Assembly (NCBI RefSeq): GCF_008831285.2 | Contig: NC_045138.2 | Coordinates: 11,670,571-11,734,570 of the forward strand | Reading direction: 5' to 3' | Length of the DNA stretch: 64,000 nucleotides | From: Nymphaea colorata | Lineage: Eukaryota > Streptophyta > Magnoliopsida > Nymphaeales > Nymphaeaceae | Shown here: in pieces, positions 13,001 to 28,000 of the stretch | How positions within the stretch are numbered: position 1 is the first letter of the stretch | How the letters are laid out: each line of letters opens with the position of its first letter | Position numbers and translations under genes: made by a program | The notes under the pieces: generated by a model | What the model saw: only the letters and a program-made list of their open reading frames with translations | Database searches by the model: none | Told to the model about the DNA's origin: nothing

Positions 13001-16000
13001 AGAAAAATTGCATTCATTAAGATTAAAATGCTATCATTCACCATTGCAATCATGATTCATCAATCCAAGTTTGACATCATCCAAATTGGATACCTTGATC
13101 TAACATTTAACAAGTAACAAAATATGAAGATACAATGGATTGAAGATGAAAAACCAGAAGAAAATGCAATGGGAAAGGATGACATGCCACCCACTTGTCA
13201 CTGTAACCACCACTGGAAATACTGTAGACTGCCAGAAAAAGTCATTGACTCTCCGTATGGTGGAGAGGTCCACTGCCACACAGGGACAGAGCAGCAGCCT
13301 TCGTCTAAACGAAGGTTGTTGTTTACTGTGTACAAACAGTAAACATGGTAAAACCAGAAAAGAAAAAAACTGAACCCAAAATTTTTGGACTGAAATGGAC
13401 TCCACCAAAGCTGACCAAGTCCAGATTTGGTCAGCTATGGGCTTGAATGCATTGAACACACCGTACACGGCTCAAACCGTGTTCGGACAGTGCCCAACCA
13501 CGTACAGGAACTCGTGTGGACATCGGTTTGTCATCTAAACTGGTGTACCCATGTTTCATAGCCTGTGATTAATACTTATTTGATTTAATAAATAAAACCC
13601 CAATTAGAGGCAAAAAAAAAAAAAAACAGCTGGACAAACAAGGACAAGGCATTTTCGAGCACATTTTAAACCACTAATAGTTACTGGGGCAGACCCCAGA
13701 AATTTTGGAAAAAAAAAATATTACCTATTATAATTTTCAAAAATCTTAATTTTTGCCCTGCAAAAATTTTAGAAAAAATAGTTGGCGCCCATAAAAAATT
13801 TTTGGAAAGCCTTTAAAGATTTTGAAAAAGATCCCTCTCTTCAGCCACCACCCAAAAAAAAAACTTGGGTCCACCCTGAATGGTTAGAAACGGTTTAGGA
13901 TGAGTGAGCAACTGCCTTTAGTTTCTGGTCCATCCATGGTTAGGTGAGCAAAATATTTAAGGCCACAAATGTTGTGCAAGTCGGAAAAAGAATCAAGAGA
14001 GAGCACAGACAGAAATAAACAAAGAAAACAGTACAAAAGGCAACCCTAAGTAGGATTCTATTTTCTGCCTGTATAGATTTTCTAAAAACACCTCTTTCAG
14101 CCAAAGACAGTGACATCATATACTTTTTTTTTTTTTTTTGAGAAACCATAAACTGGTTTAGCAATGCATCCCTTGGATTAACCAAATCACCAGTCAGAAG
14201 CTTTTCGGTATGCTCCAGGTAACCACATTAAGGGACAATAAAGAAGTTACATTATAATATAATATCACACATATATATAACAGAATATGATATAGGATAA
14301 AACAATCATCTAAAATGGACAAAGGAAAACAGAATAAACAAGTTCTTAAGATAAAAAAAGAAGATGAATAGAAGAGTTTAACCTGCTTTACATCTTTTCC
14401 ACCCAAACTGATTCCCGCTTCAACAATAAATGGATGGCCTTCAAACACCTGCGGGCTGCATTAATAGATGCTTAAGAACACTGTTCCATGTAAAAACTTC
14501 AAACTACTAATAATCTCATGACCCTTTCAAGATTGGAACCATGGCACACAGAGTAACATTATGCAGTCAGTCAAATCTGTTACAGAAATTTCCATTTTCA
14601 AGTGTAACTTTTCCCTGTAACTCTAAAAAGGGACCACCTTTCATGCTTTTTTCAAGTGAAGTAAACTTAACCTGAGGAACATAAAAGGTTACCTGCAATT
14701 TTTTTCAATATTACCCTCGATCACCAAATTATATTCCCATCGTTTAGTTAAACTTTTGCTGTTTCTCAGGTTAAAGGAACTTTATTTCAGGCCCTTATTT
14801 GACAGTTTTTGTGAAAGGTAGCCCTTTCTAAGAAAATTCTAAAAGGTAGTTCCATGTTTGGAAGGATAGGCCCAAAGTAGACCTAAAAAACAAGAAACTT
14901 CCCAAGTTTTTGTTACTTAAACTAAATCCAAGAAAACCAATATAAATGCTAGTTTTGGCAATCTTCTGTGGCCTCAGATACTACACAATTATTTTTCCGA
15001 ATCATGATGTTGGTTTTCCATAGGCATTGTCTGGAACCACAACATTTTTTACAGTTTAATGTTCAACGGTTGTTTATGAACTCAAGATTGTTTGGTTCAA
15101 ACTTCAAAGGAATCAAATTTTTATCATCTATGTTGGATCAGCCTGACCATCAGTTTGAGGCTGCTTATTGATGTTAAGCAAGATCTGTCAGAAAAGGGAA
15201 AGGAAAAAACATAACTTATTGTGTGTGTGTGTTGCATAATCTAGTGATTGTTACATATAAATTAAGTTAAATTTTTCTTTCTTGTTTTTGTCTCACCTAC
15301 TAATCAGCTGAACATGAGCCAGCCATATCGAGTTTTCTAAGAATGAATTCAAAATGGCTACCTTAGCTTATCTGACTTATTTTCTTGGTATTAAAGTTGT
15401 CCACGGTAAAAGAAGATACTTGCTTTCACAGATCAAATTCGCTAGTAACATTATATTATAGTCACAAATAACATTTCAGAGTTTTAAACGACGAGCTTTT
15501 TCTCGGGTATAATACGGCGAACTTGAAAAAAATGAAAAAATACAGTAAATTTTAAAAAATTTAAAAAAACTAAAAATGACTGGAAAATAAAACAAGTGAG
15601 AAACTAATAACACAAACATCAAAAGATAAGTAGATTTGCAACAAATAAAAAATAGAAAATGAAAAAAAAAACTGTTTGGCATTTAAAAAATGAAAAAAAT
15701 GAAATAAGAAAAAAAAACACGTTAAAAACGCGTTTTTTCTTAACGTTTTCTAAAAAAAATGTTTTTCTTTTAGTTTTAAACGGCAATTTAATTTATTGCG
15801 TTTTTTTCACCTTTTTTTCAAAAAAAACGTGTTTTTTGTGATTATTAGCAGGCCTGGAATTTTTATGACAAAGTCGTTGATACATGATGATGTAAAAAAA
15901 TTTACCTGCCAACTTAATTTCAGTGCATTCATCCATCATTTAGAGATTAAATCTCATGATTATGTTGCTTTATGTATTAAGTTCTTATGTTCCAGATTCG

Positions 16001-19000
16001 ATGTAGAACAAGGCTATTGTTGAAACTTGAAAGAAATATGTTAGTAGGTTGGAGTAGTTCTTTGAAATTTCTAATAAGTCGTCAGTCCTCGTTTATTATT
16101 ACTTTTAGATATGTTGGACTAGTTTGTAATTTCTGACTATTCTTTCTCTAGGACAGATTATGGTTAATGGAAAAGTTATCATTTGTTGGTTTCTCCTCAA
16201 CATTGTCTACAATTAAACCAAACAAGATATTGTGTTTTTGTGCGCTTTGGAGCAAGACATCAAGACAAATCGATCCAGATCCAAATTCAATAACCTAAAT
16301 GGACCAGATCATGAATCTAAATCACAGATTTGATCCCAAATTCGTGATCCAGATGATGAGAAGTTGAAGGAATTTTCAAAAGCTGCTACTTTATTGGGTG
16401 GTGTATTGTTTTTGCTACTTTAAAGCCTTCTTGACAGTATTTGCAATTTCAAGTAAAACAGTGGATCATTATCGAAAATACTTACTTTGCTACAAACATG
16501 AGTAGGAGTCCTAGGGAGATCGTCAATGATTTCTTGCCCCAAGGACCTCCTTTTTCATTCTCCAAGGTCCAAACTCCAACGTGTGAGGGTGCTCCTAATG
16601 GATTGTTCTTCCCTCCGTTTGGCAAGAGGGTGCACTTGGCTGAGTGACTGTTCCACCTTCCCCCCCTCTCCATCACTATTTTCTTGTATTTTTCAAGATT
16701 TGTGTTTCGTTACTTTTTGCAAGAATACGTCAAATAATGGGAAGGAGATATGGGGTTCTCATGCCCTTTTCCACAACAACCCCCCCCCCCCCCCCCCAAC
16801 CAAAGGTTGATTCAAGTTTCTGTGCCAACAGCCATCTTCATCTTCTCATAATCTTCCCATTTACGAAGGCAAGTTGAGCACTTTCAAGGGCAGCAATGCA
16901 AAGAGCGCTCATGTGGAGTAACTCTTCTTGGAAGCATCAACCCTATGTCACACGGACGCGGCTAAAGAGGCCGCTTCCGACACGGGACTCGGCAAAAAAT
17001 AAAAAATAAAAATTTAATGTTTTTTTTTTTCATTTTATCAACTTTTTGTGATGCATCCAATTATTTCCATGAACAATCCTTTCAAATATTCAGTACTTTT
17101 GTAATAAAACATATTTTCTCACAAGATTGTAAGAGTGAACTATTAATTTAATGTTTTTTTTAATCTTATCATTTTTTAGAATATTTAATGTAGTTATGTC
17201 CACGTATCCGAAAATTTTAAAAATTACCGTATCCGCACCCGTATCGCATCCGCACCCGTGTGACATAGCATCAACCATAAGTCTTGTGTCAAACCTTTCT
17301 ACATTCATTGGAGCATCAGATTGATACGAGCTCTTTTCCATCCTCTTCTTCTAGGGTCCATGTCATATTATTGTATTTCTTCACATTTGCATTTACTTCA
17401 ATCTGATTTTTATGGCTGGAAATCAAGTATTTTGGACGATCTTGTGTAGAGATGAAGACCGAAGACTTGTGTCTAACCATTCTCCTATCTCGCAATTTTA
17501 GGATATATTTTTACAAATGAGAAGAGCTTTTGTTCTTTCAATAATATGTTGATGTCTTCTTTGAGTAACTCTATTTCATTGAGGAACTTCTAGAGTATGT
17601 AAATTTCCATTTCATTAAAAAAATCTTTAAAATCATTAAAGAGATATTCTCCTCGGGAATCACTTCAAACACACTTTTGATATTGGTATCAAATGGGGTA
17701 TTAATCATGTTATCAAAAGTTTTAAACTGATAGAGAATTTTGTATTTACTTTTGAGAAGGCAAATCCAAACCTATCTCAAGTAATCATCAACAAAAATGA
17801 CATAATATGAGAAACCACCTTTGGACATAATGGGAGTGGATCCCCAAACATCCGAGTGCACTAATTCAAGCAGGATTTTTGTAACAAAAGTTCTATTAAC
17901 AAAAGGTAAAGCCTTCATTTTGGTTTCTATACAATCATCACAAGCAACTTTTCTTTACATTTTTCGCAAACTTGAATGCCATCTTTTATTCAAACATTGT
18001 ATATCAGCCTTTTTCAGGACATTACATGAAGGTTTAAAAAGAACACAAGGTCATATGAAATGATGCTCCTTAATCAAGTATCTAAAAGACTAAAAGAACT
18101 TATTTGAAGAGGTTGACTGTTTGACACAATGGTTGCTCCCAAATTGGAGCGACTCCTCCTTTAAGTAGCAATTGGAGAGCATCCTTGAGTTTCGGTTGTA
18201 GTGCACTAACAAACTTGTCGATGTCAAAAAGAAATGTCTTATTCATGCATAACACTGGCCATCCCTCCCCTTTGTTAAATCTATTTAACTTGGCATGTTT
18301 AGGCTTTATATGCCCCTCTTCATGCCAATGAAAATAAACAACTAGGCTTTATATGCCCCTCTACATGCCAATGAAAATAAACAACTTCCTTGTTTCCTTC
18401 TTCATTAGACTAATTGAAATGATGAGGTCCACATGATTTTTATATGAGAGCCAGGCTTGAGGAGGCAAGAACACTTTCATTCGTTTATTTGGAAATTTTG
18501 ATCTATTTTCTTCTATTTGTAACTCTGCAATGGCTTCAGTCATTGAAGGAACCATGTACCTAGAAGTAATAAAGTTTTGACTCCCTCAAACTCCGCTTTA
18601 AACCCATAATGAATTCACATAATGTCCCTTCTTGGATTCGCTTTTCCCTTAAGACAATGTTTCTAGCATCCACCTAACCAGGGTCAGACATAGCTAAGTT
18701 GGTCAACTTCAGCAAATATTTCTGGATAGTTCTATCTCCTTGTTGAAGATTAGAAATCTTGACTTGAATATGCACATATATGCAATATCTTTTCATAGTG
18801 TGATATCTCTTTAAAAAATCATAACCCTCGTTTGCATAATTGTGCTTAGCAATTTGACCCATTGCTGTGGTGTCAACACAAGTAAGGATCCAAGTAAAAT
18901 GTTCTTGTGGCGACCAACTTTCTGATCATCCCATTTCTTCTCATACTTGGCTACAGCTTTTTCTCAGTTCTTTCTAGTTCATGTGCTTTTCCATACTAGT

Positions 19001-22000
19001 TGAGATTCTTCCTTTGAACCATCAACAAGTTCCCACACCCTTTACTTCTACTGAAATGTCCCATCATTTTAAACCATAGCACATAGCTGTAGAGACTCTA
19101 AAGAGTTTAGGAAGAGGAATTGAGAAAATTTTATCGTCCATGATAAAGACCTTCACATGACCACGAAACCAGTCCTTCAGATGAATACGTCCAAAATTAG
19201 GGCAGAAAGAGAAGCCTTATAGAAAAATACGAAATTGCCATCAGCTCAGCCACAGAAATTATATCAAACTGTTGGTGAACCAGCAGCCATCAAGCTATGC
19301 AGTGATCTTTTATATCAGTTCAAACACCAACACACATGCTGATTTGCTAAAGAATTGCAGCACCAACAGCTTCAAAAACATCATCTTACCCTCTTACTAA
19401 TTTTGCCAAACAGTTGATGAGCATTTCTATTACAATCACAAAAAGAACCTTCCAAGATGTGAACAACTTGACGAAATACTAGCTATCAGATTAAGAGCCA
19501 AACCAAGGCTCTAATACCATGTAAACAGAGCTCAAACATAGTTTTGGGTAAATCCAAGATTTTCCAAGTCTAAGTTAGTTATCCATAGCTTCTCTCTGCT
19601 CACTAGCTCAGTGTTTCCTGAGACTTAGTTTTGGGCCAGGTTATTACAATGGTACCATACTAGTTTGCCCGACAAATTAGTTGTATCACTTCATGTGTGT
19701 AACAGAACTTGAGAATAAATTTATATTGAAGATTCTCCGAAATTTTCAAGGTTTCATATATCTTTCTAATACTATCAGTTCTCTTGGTTCGTAAGCACAG
19801 TGCTGCATAGTTCTGGGTCAAGTTATTGCAATGGTATCATAACCAAGTTCAACACTAGACCTAAAATGTCATGTATGTAGATGTGTGTACCTTAAGGATG
19901 ATAAATTTTAACAACCCATATGTGTAATAAGACTTGGAAAAATCCTATATGAAAGATTTTTAAAAACCTTCAAGGGTTTATATACATGTTTATCATGCTA
20001 GCACTTGTCCTTACCCGATTCTTGTAGATTAGTATTTAGTAGCATGTTGGGTTATACTTCCTACCATCTAGTATGAAGTAAAAAAAAAAATATAGATCTA
20101 ACAACTACGTAACTAATTGATTTTCGTAGATAAGCACAATATACTGTTTTTTAGCAAAAGGGAAAAAGTTTTCAATTATACTCCAAAAGGACAGGTAATA
20201 ACCAAACAATACTAATACTAGGATTTCAAATACGGAGTCAGAACAGGTACAATAGCCAGAAATAAGTTAAACAAAAAGTTCAAAAATGGTTATGCTTGCC
20301 AAAATATAACCTGTTTGCATAGGTCGCAACCATGTCTGGATGCAATTCCTTTATAATCCCCAAGCGAAGGTTGTACTCTCCTGCAGGGCTAAGACACTGA
20401 CAAAAGTTGTTAACAAAGATTGCCAAGCACTGCAGCAAAAGTAATGGAAGAGAGACGAAGAAAGAGAAATATTAACAATTGCAATAACAAGGTGCCAACA
20501 CTTCTTAAACAACCGGTGAAATCCTCATATTCTTGCCACCAAATATCCAACGGTACCAGAAGTTACTTTTCCAGAAAATTATTGGAATACTAAAAAAAAG
20601 ACAAAACAAAACAAATACGACAAAAGTATTATTTCATAGCTCACTCCTGTTGAACAGTTCATCTTCAAACCAGTGTTATTAAAATTGGTTTCTTAATTGC
20701 ACCGGCAAGGCTGCCAACTCAGTGAATCAACTGATTCACTGATTCAGGTGAATCAGCCAAAAATATTTAAAAGGTCTCTTAAAAAAATAATGAAAAAAAT
20801 GTTTAAAAAGAAGAATGGCCAGGCTGTGTGATGTCCTCAACAAAGCTTGCCCCAAAGACAAGTTCCCATTACCTTTACATAGACATGGATATGCTAATTC
20901 CGTTCTCGCTCATGGATAGACGAGGGCCTTGCGCATACAAAGCACTCGAGGAAGAAATAATCCAACCAAACATCCATGAAATCCCTGTGCATGGCTCATG
21001 GAGGACAAGGAAGGATGCGTATAAAAAAATTAAAGAGTAAGGAACTCTAATCACTGCACTGAATATGCACAATAATTAGTCTGTTGCAGTTCATTATGGT
21101 TGGAACATGTACCAACTCGATGTTAAAAATGCATTTCTGTATGGGGATTTAACTGAAGTGGTTTATATGCAGCAACCACCCGGCTTTGAGAAACAGGGGG
21201 AGTGTACCAACCGGCTTTGAGAAACAGGGGGAGTGTACCAAGGTATGTTTGTTAAAGAAGGCTATATATTGTTTGAAACAGAGTCCTAGAACATGGTTTC
21301 AGAAGTTGTGTGACGTTGTGTTTAAGTTTGAGTTTCAGAGATCGCCTTTAGATCATTCATTGTTCATAAAAAGGACTTCAAGAGGTATAGTTGTTATGGT
21401 GATATATGTGGATGATATTATTTTGACTGGTGACAATGAACAAGAAATACAACACACAAAGAAGTATTTACAACAGCATTTTGTTACTATAGATCTTGGC
21501 TCTCTACGTTACTTCTTGGGGATAGAAGCGGCAAGAAGTAAAGAAGGTCTAGTCATTTCTCAAAGAAAATATGTTCTTGATTTGCTACATGAAACAGGTA
21601 TGACTGGAACTAAACCAGCTTCTATTCCTATGAATTCTCGCACTCATTTATATGATGACAAATCTGAACCTGTTGATAGCAAATCATATTGGTCTCTCAT
21701 TGGAAAGCTACTATATGTAACAATTACTAGACCTGATATATCCTTTGTTGTGGGAAAACTAAGCCAATTTATGGGTAAGCCAAGGAAAGCCCATTGGGAT
21801 GCAGCTATGTTATTATTGAAATTTCTAAAAGGCTCCCCTGGAAAGGGTCTATTATTTAGAAGAAGCACCTCACTTCAGATAGAAGCTTATTCTGATGCAG
21901 ATTATGCAGGCTCAATTGATGACAAAAAATCCACTACGGGATTTTGTATCTTTGTTGGTGGCAACTTAGTTTCTTGGAGAAGTAAAAAGCAAGCTGTTGT

Positions 22001-25000
22001 AACTCGATCGAGTGCAGAGTCAGAATATCGAGCCATGGCCCAAACAGCCACTGAAATCACATGGGTGAGAGGCATGCTAGAAGGTCTTGGAACTCAAGTA
22101 GAATTGCCTATAAAAATGCAATGTGATAATAAAGCGGCTACTTACATAGCAAATAATCCGGTCTTCCACGAATGGACCAAGCATATTGAAGTTGATTGTC
22201 ATTACATTAGAGACTTGGTCCAAGCAGGGATTATCTCTACTGAGTATGTTGCTTCCGAAGACCAACCTGTAGATATATTTACCAAAGCTCTTCCAATATC
22301 CAATTTCATGAAGTGTTGTAGCAAGCTGAGCATGAAAGACATCTATGCTCCAGCTTGAGGGGGAGTGTTGAGGAAACGTGCTTCTTTGGTATTTAAAGTG
22401 TTATGTATTTTGGTATTTATTATTAGGTAGCTTTCTGAATTTTTAAAATTTGGTAGCACTCTTTATGTAAAGGGTTAAACATAACCCTAATCCTTATTTA
22501 GTCTAATGGAAAAGGAGTAGCCGACAGATTGATGACTGCTACCTATTCTCTCCTCCTTCCTCACGTTGTTCTCTTCTCCCTCCTCTCTACCTCTCTACGC
22601 AATACTACACATGACATTAGAGATCCGAATTTTTAGATATATTAAAAATACTCATTCTAAAGGGCTATTCTTCATCTTTATTGTTAGATCTCACAAGTTA
22701 TACCAATGCAGATGAAGGAAAACCTAACAAAAAATGTTCTACATCATAATTCTGTGTTTTACCAGGTGACTCAATGGTAAGAAACAACTAAAAGTACCTT
22801 TCTCATCCACAAGAATAATATGAAGTTATGGAATCACCAAAGATGGATTGCTTGGGCGAAGATTATGTTTGAAGATACGAAGCACATCTAAAGCCTCCAA
22901 CAAAATTGCGTTGTGAAAACAAAAATGCCATATGCATTACAAGTGATGACACCTTCTATGAGCAAGCAAAACTCATAGAGATGAATTTTTTGAAGAAAAC
23001 AATTGAAATGCCCTATGCCATCTCAGAGTGTTCATTAGTCAAGTTTTTCACCAAACCTTCCACACACACACACACACATTATTAGGTCAGGGACAAAAAG
23101 CCAAACTACTTGAATTCATGTCAAAAATATCTTAAAGAAAATATAAAACAAGAACATCTTTTTTAATATTAATTTAATACAAAATATGGTTTGATTGAAG
23201 TTGTCTACAAGAAAAAACATTTAATTTTCTACTATCAAAATTTTGATGCCATAAGAACCATTAATTTTTTTATGAATAAGAGAACACATTTAAAGTCAAA
23301 GATTAAGTTCATAATGTTTCCTGTCAAATTAACTCTAGAGTGGTCAGAGATATAACCATTCCCCTGCTGCACTGTTTTTGCTATTTATGTTCTATTGTTC
23401 TTATTTTATTTATTTGAACATTTTGTCAATTGATAAACCAGCGCTTTAGGCTCAGCAGTTGGCTTATCCACTAGCTAAGTTGCTGGCAAGCCATTCCTCC
23501 CTTTCTAATCCCTTTTTCCCTTTTCTTGTATATACAGGAGGTATGCTCCTCTTGTAATATATAACTTTTTCTGCTCTTTATGACTTTTTTAAGATATATA
23601 ATTTTGTTACATTGATATTTATGTGTTTTGTGTGCACCTTGTGTTTTTTGTGAATGCCTTAATTGTTTGATCCTGAAGTTATCACAAGATCATTTGGAGA
23701 TCTCTTCAACCATTTGGAGTTTGGCTCCAATTTTAGTCCTTTGAGTTTGACATTGATATTTTTCATTTTTGTGTTTTGTCCCATATTGCACCTGCAGCCA
23801 TATCAATACAGGTGTACCATCCAAATAGGAGCTTCCATGGGACATCAGGAAATAAGAAAGATAGCTTCAAGCAACAACCAAAGGTTTCTATAGAAAAAAG
23901 AGAAATAACAGGCACAGTTGCTGATTCGATACTTACATCACCACTTGGATCATCAAATTTAGCCTGACGAAACAGCTGACGCATACGTACAATTTGCTGA
24001 GATGTCAAAGATTTCACGGACATCTTGGGACTGAAATCTGGACCCATTTCCCCTACAAAGGATTGATAGAACATACTGCTTGTTAAACACATGAGGATGC
24101 CGGAGATGCATGTGGATAAGGAAAACTAACACAAGCAGAAACTAGCACCAGGGTTTCATAAAATATTCTCTGAAAATACAAGAAAGGGTCTATCATAAAC
24201 ATAAACAATGCTATCCCTAAACTGAGCCAGTGTAAGGTTCATTCTTCAAACATCAGATGAGACAACATAGAATATTTAGGATATATTTGATCATCATTAT
24301 ATGTGGTAAAGAGTCAAATTTCTATTATAACCATCAATAGATATGACCAGAAAGGAAACCATTTACAAAAGAAAGAAGTTACACCTATTAACCGATCAGC
24401 ATGAGACTTGCTAATATTTACAAATTCATGCTGAAGAAACTGCAGAAGATTCTGCTTTGAAGTTTCTGCAATCAGCCGTTTGATGAGCAACAAATCTACA
24501 GCAGAAGGGTGGTGCTTTGTTTCACTAGGAACTGGAGGCATCACATCAGTTCTTCTTGCAAAACGTACTGTGATATTTTTACTGCAACAAGCATATAAAT
24601 TAAATTTTCAGGAAATAAATCATTTGAATGTTTGTTAATATGGTGCCCAGATTAACTTACTCTGCTATGTCTGAGATAAATCTGAAGAGAAACTGAGCAT
24701 AAGGGGTAATGACAGCCATCTGACGCATATAGTGTAGTATCTTTGACTGTAAAAACTCATTCGATGTTAATTTTAAGAAATTTTAAGCTAATCATGACAT
24801 AAAAATTTATGAGTTACAAACTAAAAGAACTTGATTGCAATTCCTAGATGCTTCAAGAATTTTTAGAAAAATTGACATCTAAGCAGAATTTATTGATCCA
24901 GAATCTAGGTCTTATGAAGAGCATAAATTAAAGTTTACTAATGCAGAGCAATGAAACTAGGCTATGTAACACTAAAAGAACCATAAGATGCAAATTGTAA

Positions 25001-28000
25001 CATGGAAAAGATTGCTCAGATTAAATAGAAATGGTTTAAATTACACGATAAGTTGTCCAGTTCCCTTCAATGATAACTTGAATTTCTGCCCCATGCCATT
25101 TTTCCCTGTTATCCAGCTTTTCATGTGCATGAACATGAGGAACATTCCTGAAGAAATTAGTAAAAGCATGGTCTTTCAACTTCTAGTTTGCAGGTAATAA
25201 TGAAAAAGCCAAAATATTGAAAGCATTCAAGCCAGAAGAGAGTGAAAACATAAAGTAGCTGAAAAGGTTGATACACACCGATGAATATCTATATCCAGCC
25301 TGCAAAAAGAAACATAATTTTGACCCTTCAATGATGAGCGAATCTCAATTGGAAGCCCCGTACTCATTTTGGACCAAATTAATGCCTGCATAAGTAACCA
25401 TATTACCCAACCATTTCAAGCCGCAGCTTGCAGTTTTCAAGCACATGGAAATTTTAGATATCTAAACCATGTATAGGAGAAATTGGAAAAGATAATAATG
25501 TAGCAAACTGGGACCCTGAATAGCTATTAGATACTCATGTGACCACAGAGGTATGTCTGCAAGAACAGAGAAACACATACACACAGACATAGACAAATAT
25601 AAACATGTAATGGAACCAAATTGCAAATAACTTATCTGGGTGAGAACAAAATTCATTAGGAAACTAAAAAAGCTTAAATGTGTGAAATTGCAAAGAAGCA
25701 TTTTACCAGTTTGGCTCTTTGACATCATGATAAACTGTCAACAAATAATTGCAAAGAAAATATTTTTCACCAACATCTACTCAACCGAAGCCCATAAACC
25801 AAAATGTTTATCAAGGAGCTTCAAAGGTCAGTTACTTGAGGACACCAACATGGAAGCATGAGAAGTACTCTAAAGAATTTAAAATCAACGTGGAAGAAGA
25901 TCTTTCCTTAGATGTTAAGGGACCAGTCGAATGGCAAGTTTTCAGTGATCTCCACTGCTTCATTTGGAGTGACTGTCAATATGATGTTTGAGCTTTCAGA
26001 GTGTCGATGCCTTTTAGGGCTTCAGAAACCCTTGAGATGTCTTGGACCCATGTCCATGTTTTAAGAAGCATTTAACTTCTAGTGTTCATTTTCAAAAATG
26101 TGTCAAAAATAGACAAACGTCCCATTTTGTACTCAGAGCCCAACCCATTCAAAATCTGTCGAACAAGTTCACCATCACTGACAGCGGACCCAACATTTGC
26201 AAGTTGGTCTCTAACGGTCTTCATATTATTTAGATACTATATGATAAACATAAAATCCTTCCTCAACATCTGAAATTCTCTTTTGAAGAAGAGAATCCTG
26301 GCCTATGAAATCTATGAATATGTTTACGGTAATTTCTCCCAAAGTTCTACAGAAGAGCAGCCATCAGGAATGTCTATAAGTACCATCTACCACAAGGTGG
26401 GTGTGAACGCCGTGACGTAGGAAACCATTGATTGGTCCTTCTTCCAAGCAAGATACTCTAGATTCTTGGCCTATAGCCACTTGGAGCCCCTTCTTCTCTA
26501 GCAATTCAAGCTGGGCTAGATGCACCAAAAGTCACCCTTTGTCATCAAAGAACAAACTCTAATGGAGCCAGTGTGCTTCTGTCTAGGCGCTGAGGAGACC
26601 CTAACTCTCTATAAAAGGAATAATCTATTTTTTCCATGTCAAGAAATTCATCCTATTCAGTTTTTCATATATAAGTAAACTGAGAAAATTGGAGATTCCA
26701 AAATGAAGTGTTGGAAAATCCATTTCAGAATGCAAGAGGAACTAGAATATGACAAGGAAAAGAAAAGAAACCAAAGAACCTTGAATGCAAATAAATATGA
26801 ATTCAAACAATACTCAAGCAGAGATGAAGAATTGCTCAATTAGTTAATACTCTAGGCAGTCAATAAAAAGACAGCAACAATAGGTTAATCTTCCCCTTCC
26901 TTTCTTTTGCCCTTTCTTTTGGAAGAGTCGATATGATGACAAACTTGGCTGAGATTAAGTTGAAGCAGTCAATCAGGCCAAACTCCAGATATTATGCTAT
27001 AGAACACTAGATTTGATTTGATTTTCTTGAAAAAATTAATCAATTACTAATGACTTTCATCAGTAGACAGACAAAAAAAAAGTACAAATGCTTTTTCAGG
27101 TCATAACCACGAGGTATTCTAGCCTAAACAACCAAGGTTTTATAGAGTTTGCAAACTGTGCCAAACTTATAATTTCCTTCGAGCTCGACTGAAATCAGAT
27201 TTGCACGTAAGGAAAGAAGAAGCAAGATGAGTGGTGACAGACAAAGCCAATGGCAGAAGATGAGGAAAGAAGGTGGAATGATGGAAATAAAGGACGCCTT
27301 TCAGATTTCCATTTTTTGGCAGATTGGAGATTTCAGGAATACAATAAGGACGTTCAGATTTCACTTTTCAGAGAGCAGAATAATAATCAAGGCTTCAGAT
27401 TTCAGACTTCTGAAATTTTTAGGGTTTCACAACTGACATCTTTCAAGATTGGAAAGATTTACTCAATGAAATAAGAAGCAGAGAAAAACAGCACGATAGG
27501 CAGAAATAAGAAAATCAGAAAGAAGGAAGAGATATTAATAAAACTGGAGAAGAGAGAAAGGATACCAGAAAATCCGGACTTGCAGCAGACAAGAGGTCTC
27601 CAAGGTCATTCCTTCGAGCAAGTTGTCCCAGATCTAACACCTCTTTAATACCATGTTAGAAATTCAAATCGAAATTCATCCATGTCAAAAAGAGAAGATG
27701 ACAAAGATGATGGAGGATTCTTTGAACAGTATGATGGTAGCCTCAATCAGTTTAGCCTGTTTAGGTGTGTCCTAATCTTTATTATGTCCTTAACTTGTAC
27801 ATGACATAAGACTAAATAGATAAGCAACAAAATAACAAGTCTGCACCTTGTTACATGCACAATAAATGTAATGATCCGACCCTATCCAACACACTCGGGC
27901 TCCTGGTTTGGCAGATCCCAGCCTGCCCCCTAACAGCTTCAGTTCAAACCCCAAAAAGGCTAAGAAAGCCAACCCTTTTATAACTCATATGTCCCTAGAT

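Larger units (their letters stand above)
21079..22609 (+). mobile_element. Copia-F, 5'-truncated copia (RT-RNase H plus 3' LTR)
   Basis: The fragment begins inside the reverse transcriptase ([14 protein letters not shown]) and runs through [10 protein letters not shown] and an RNase H with SDADYAG and [10 protein letters not shown] to a stop at 22358. A polypurine tract GAGGGGGAG then leads into TGTTGAGGAAACG, a probable 3' LTR of about 244 bp ending near CTACA at 22609. Protease, integrase and 5' LTR are missing. It lies antisense to TOP6B in the intron 20397-23936. Confidence 0.9.
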
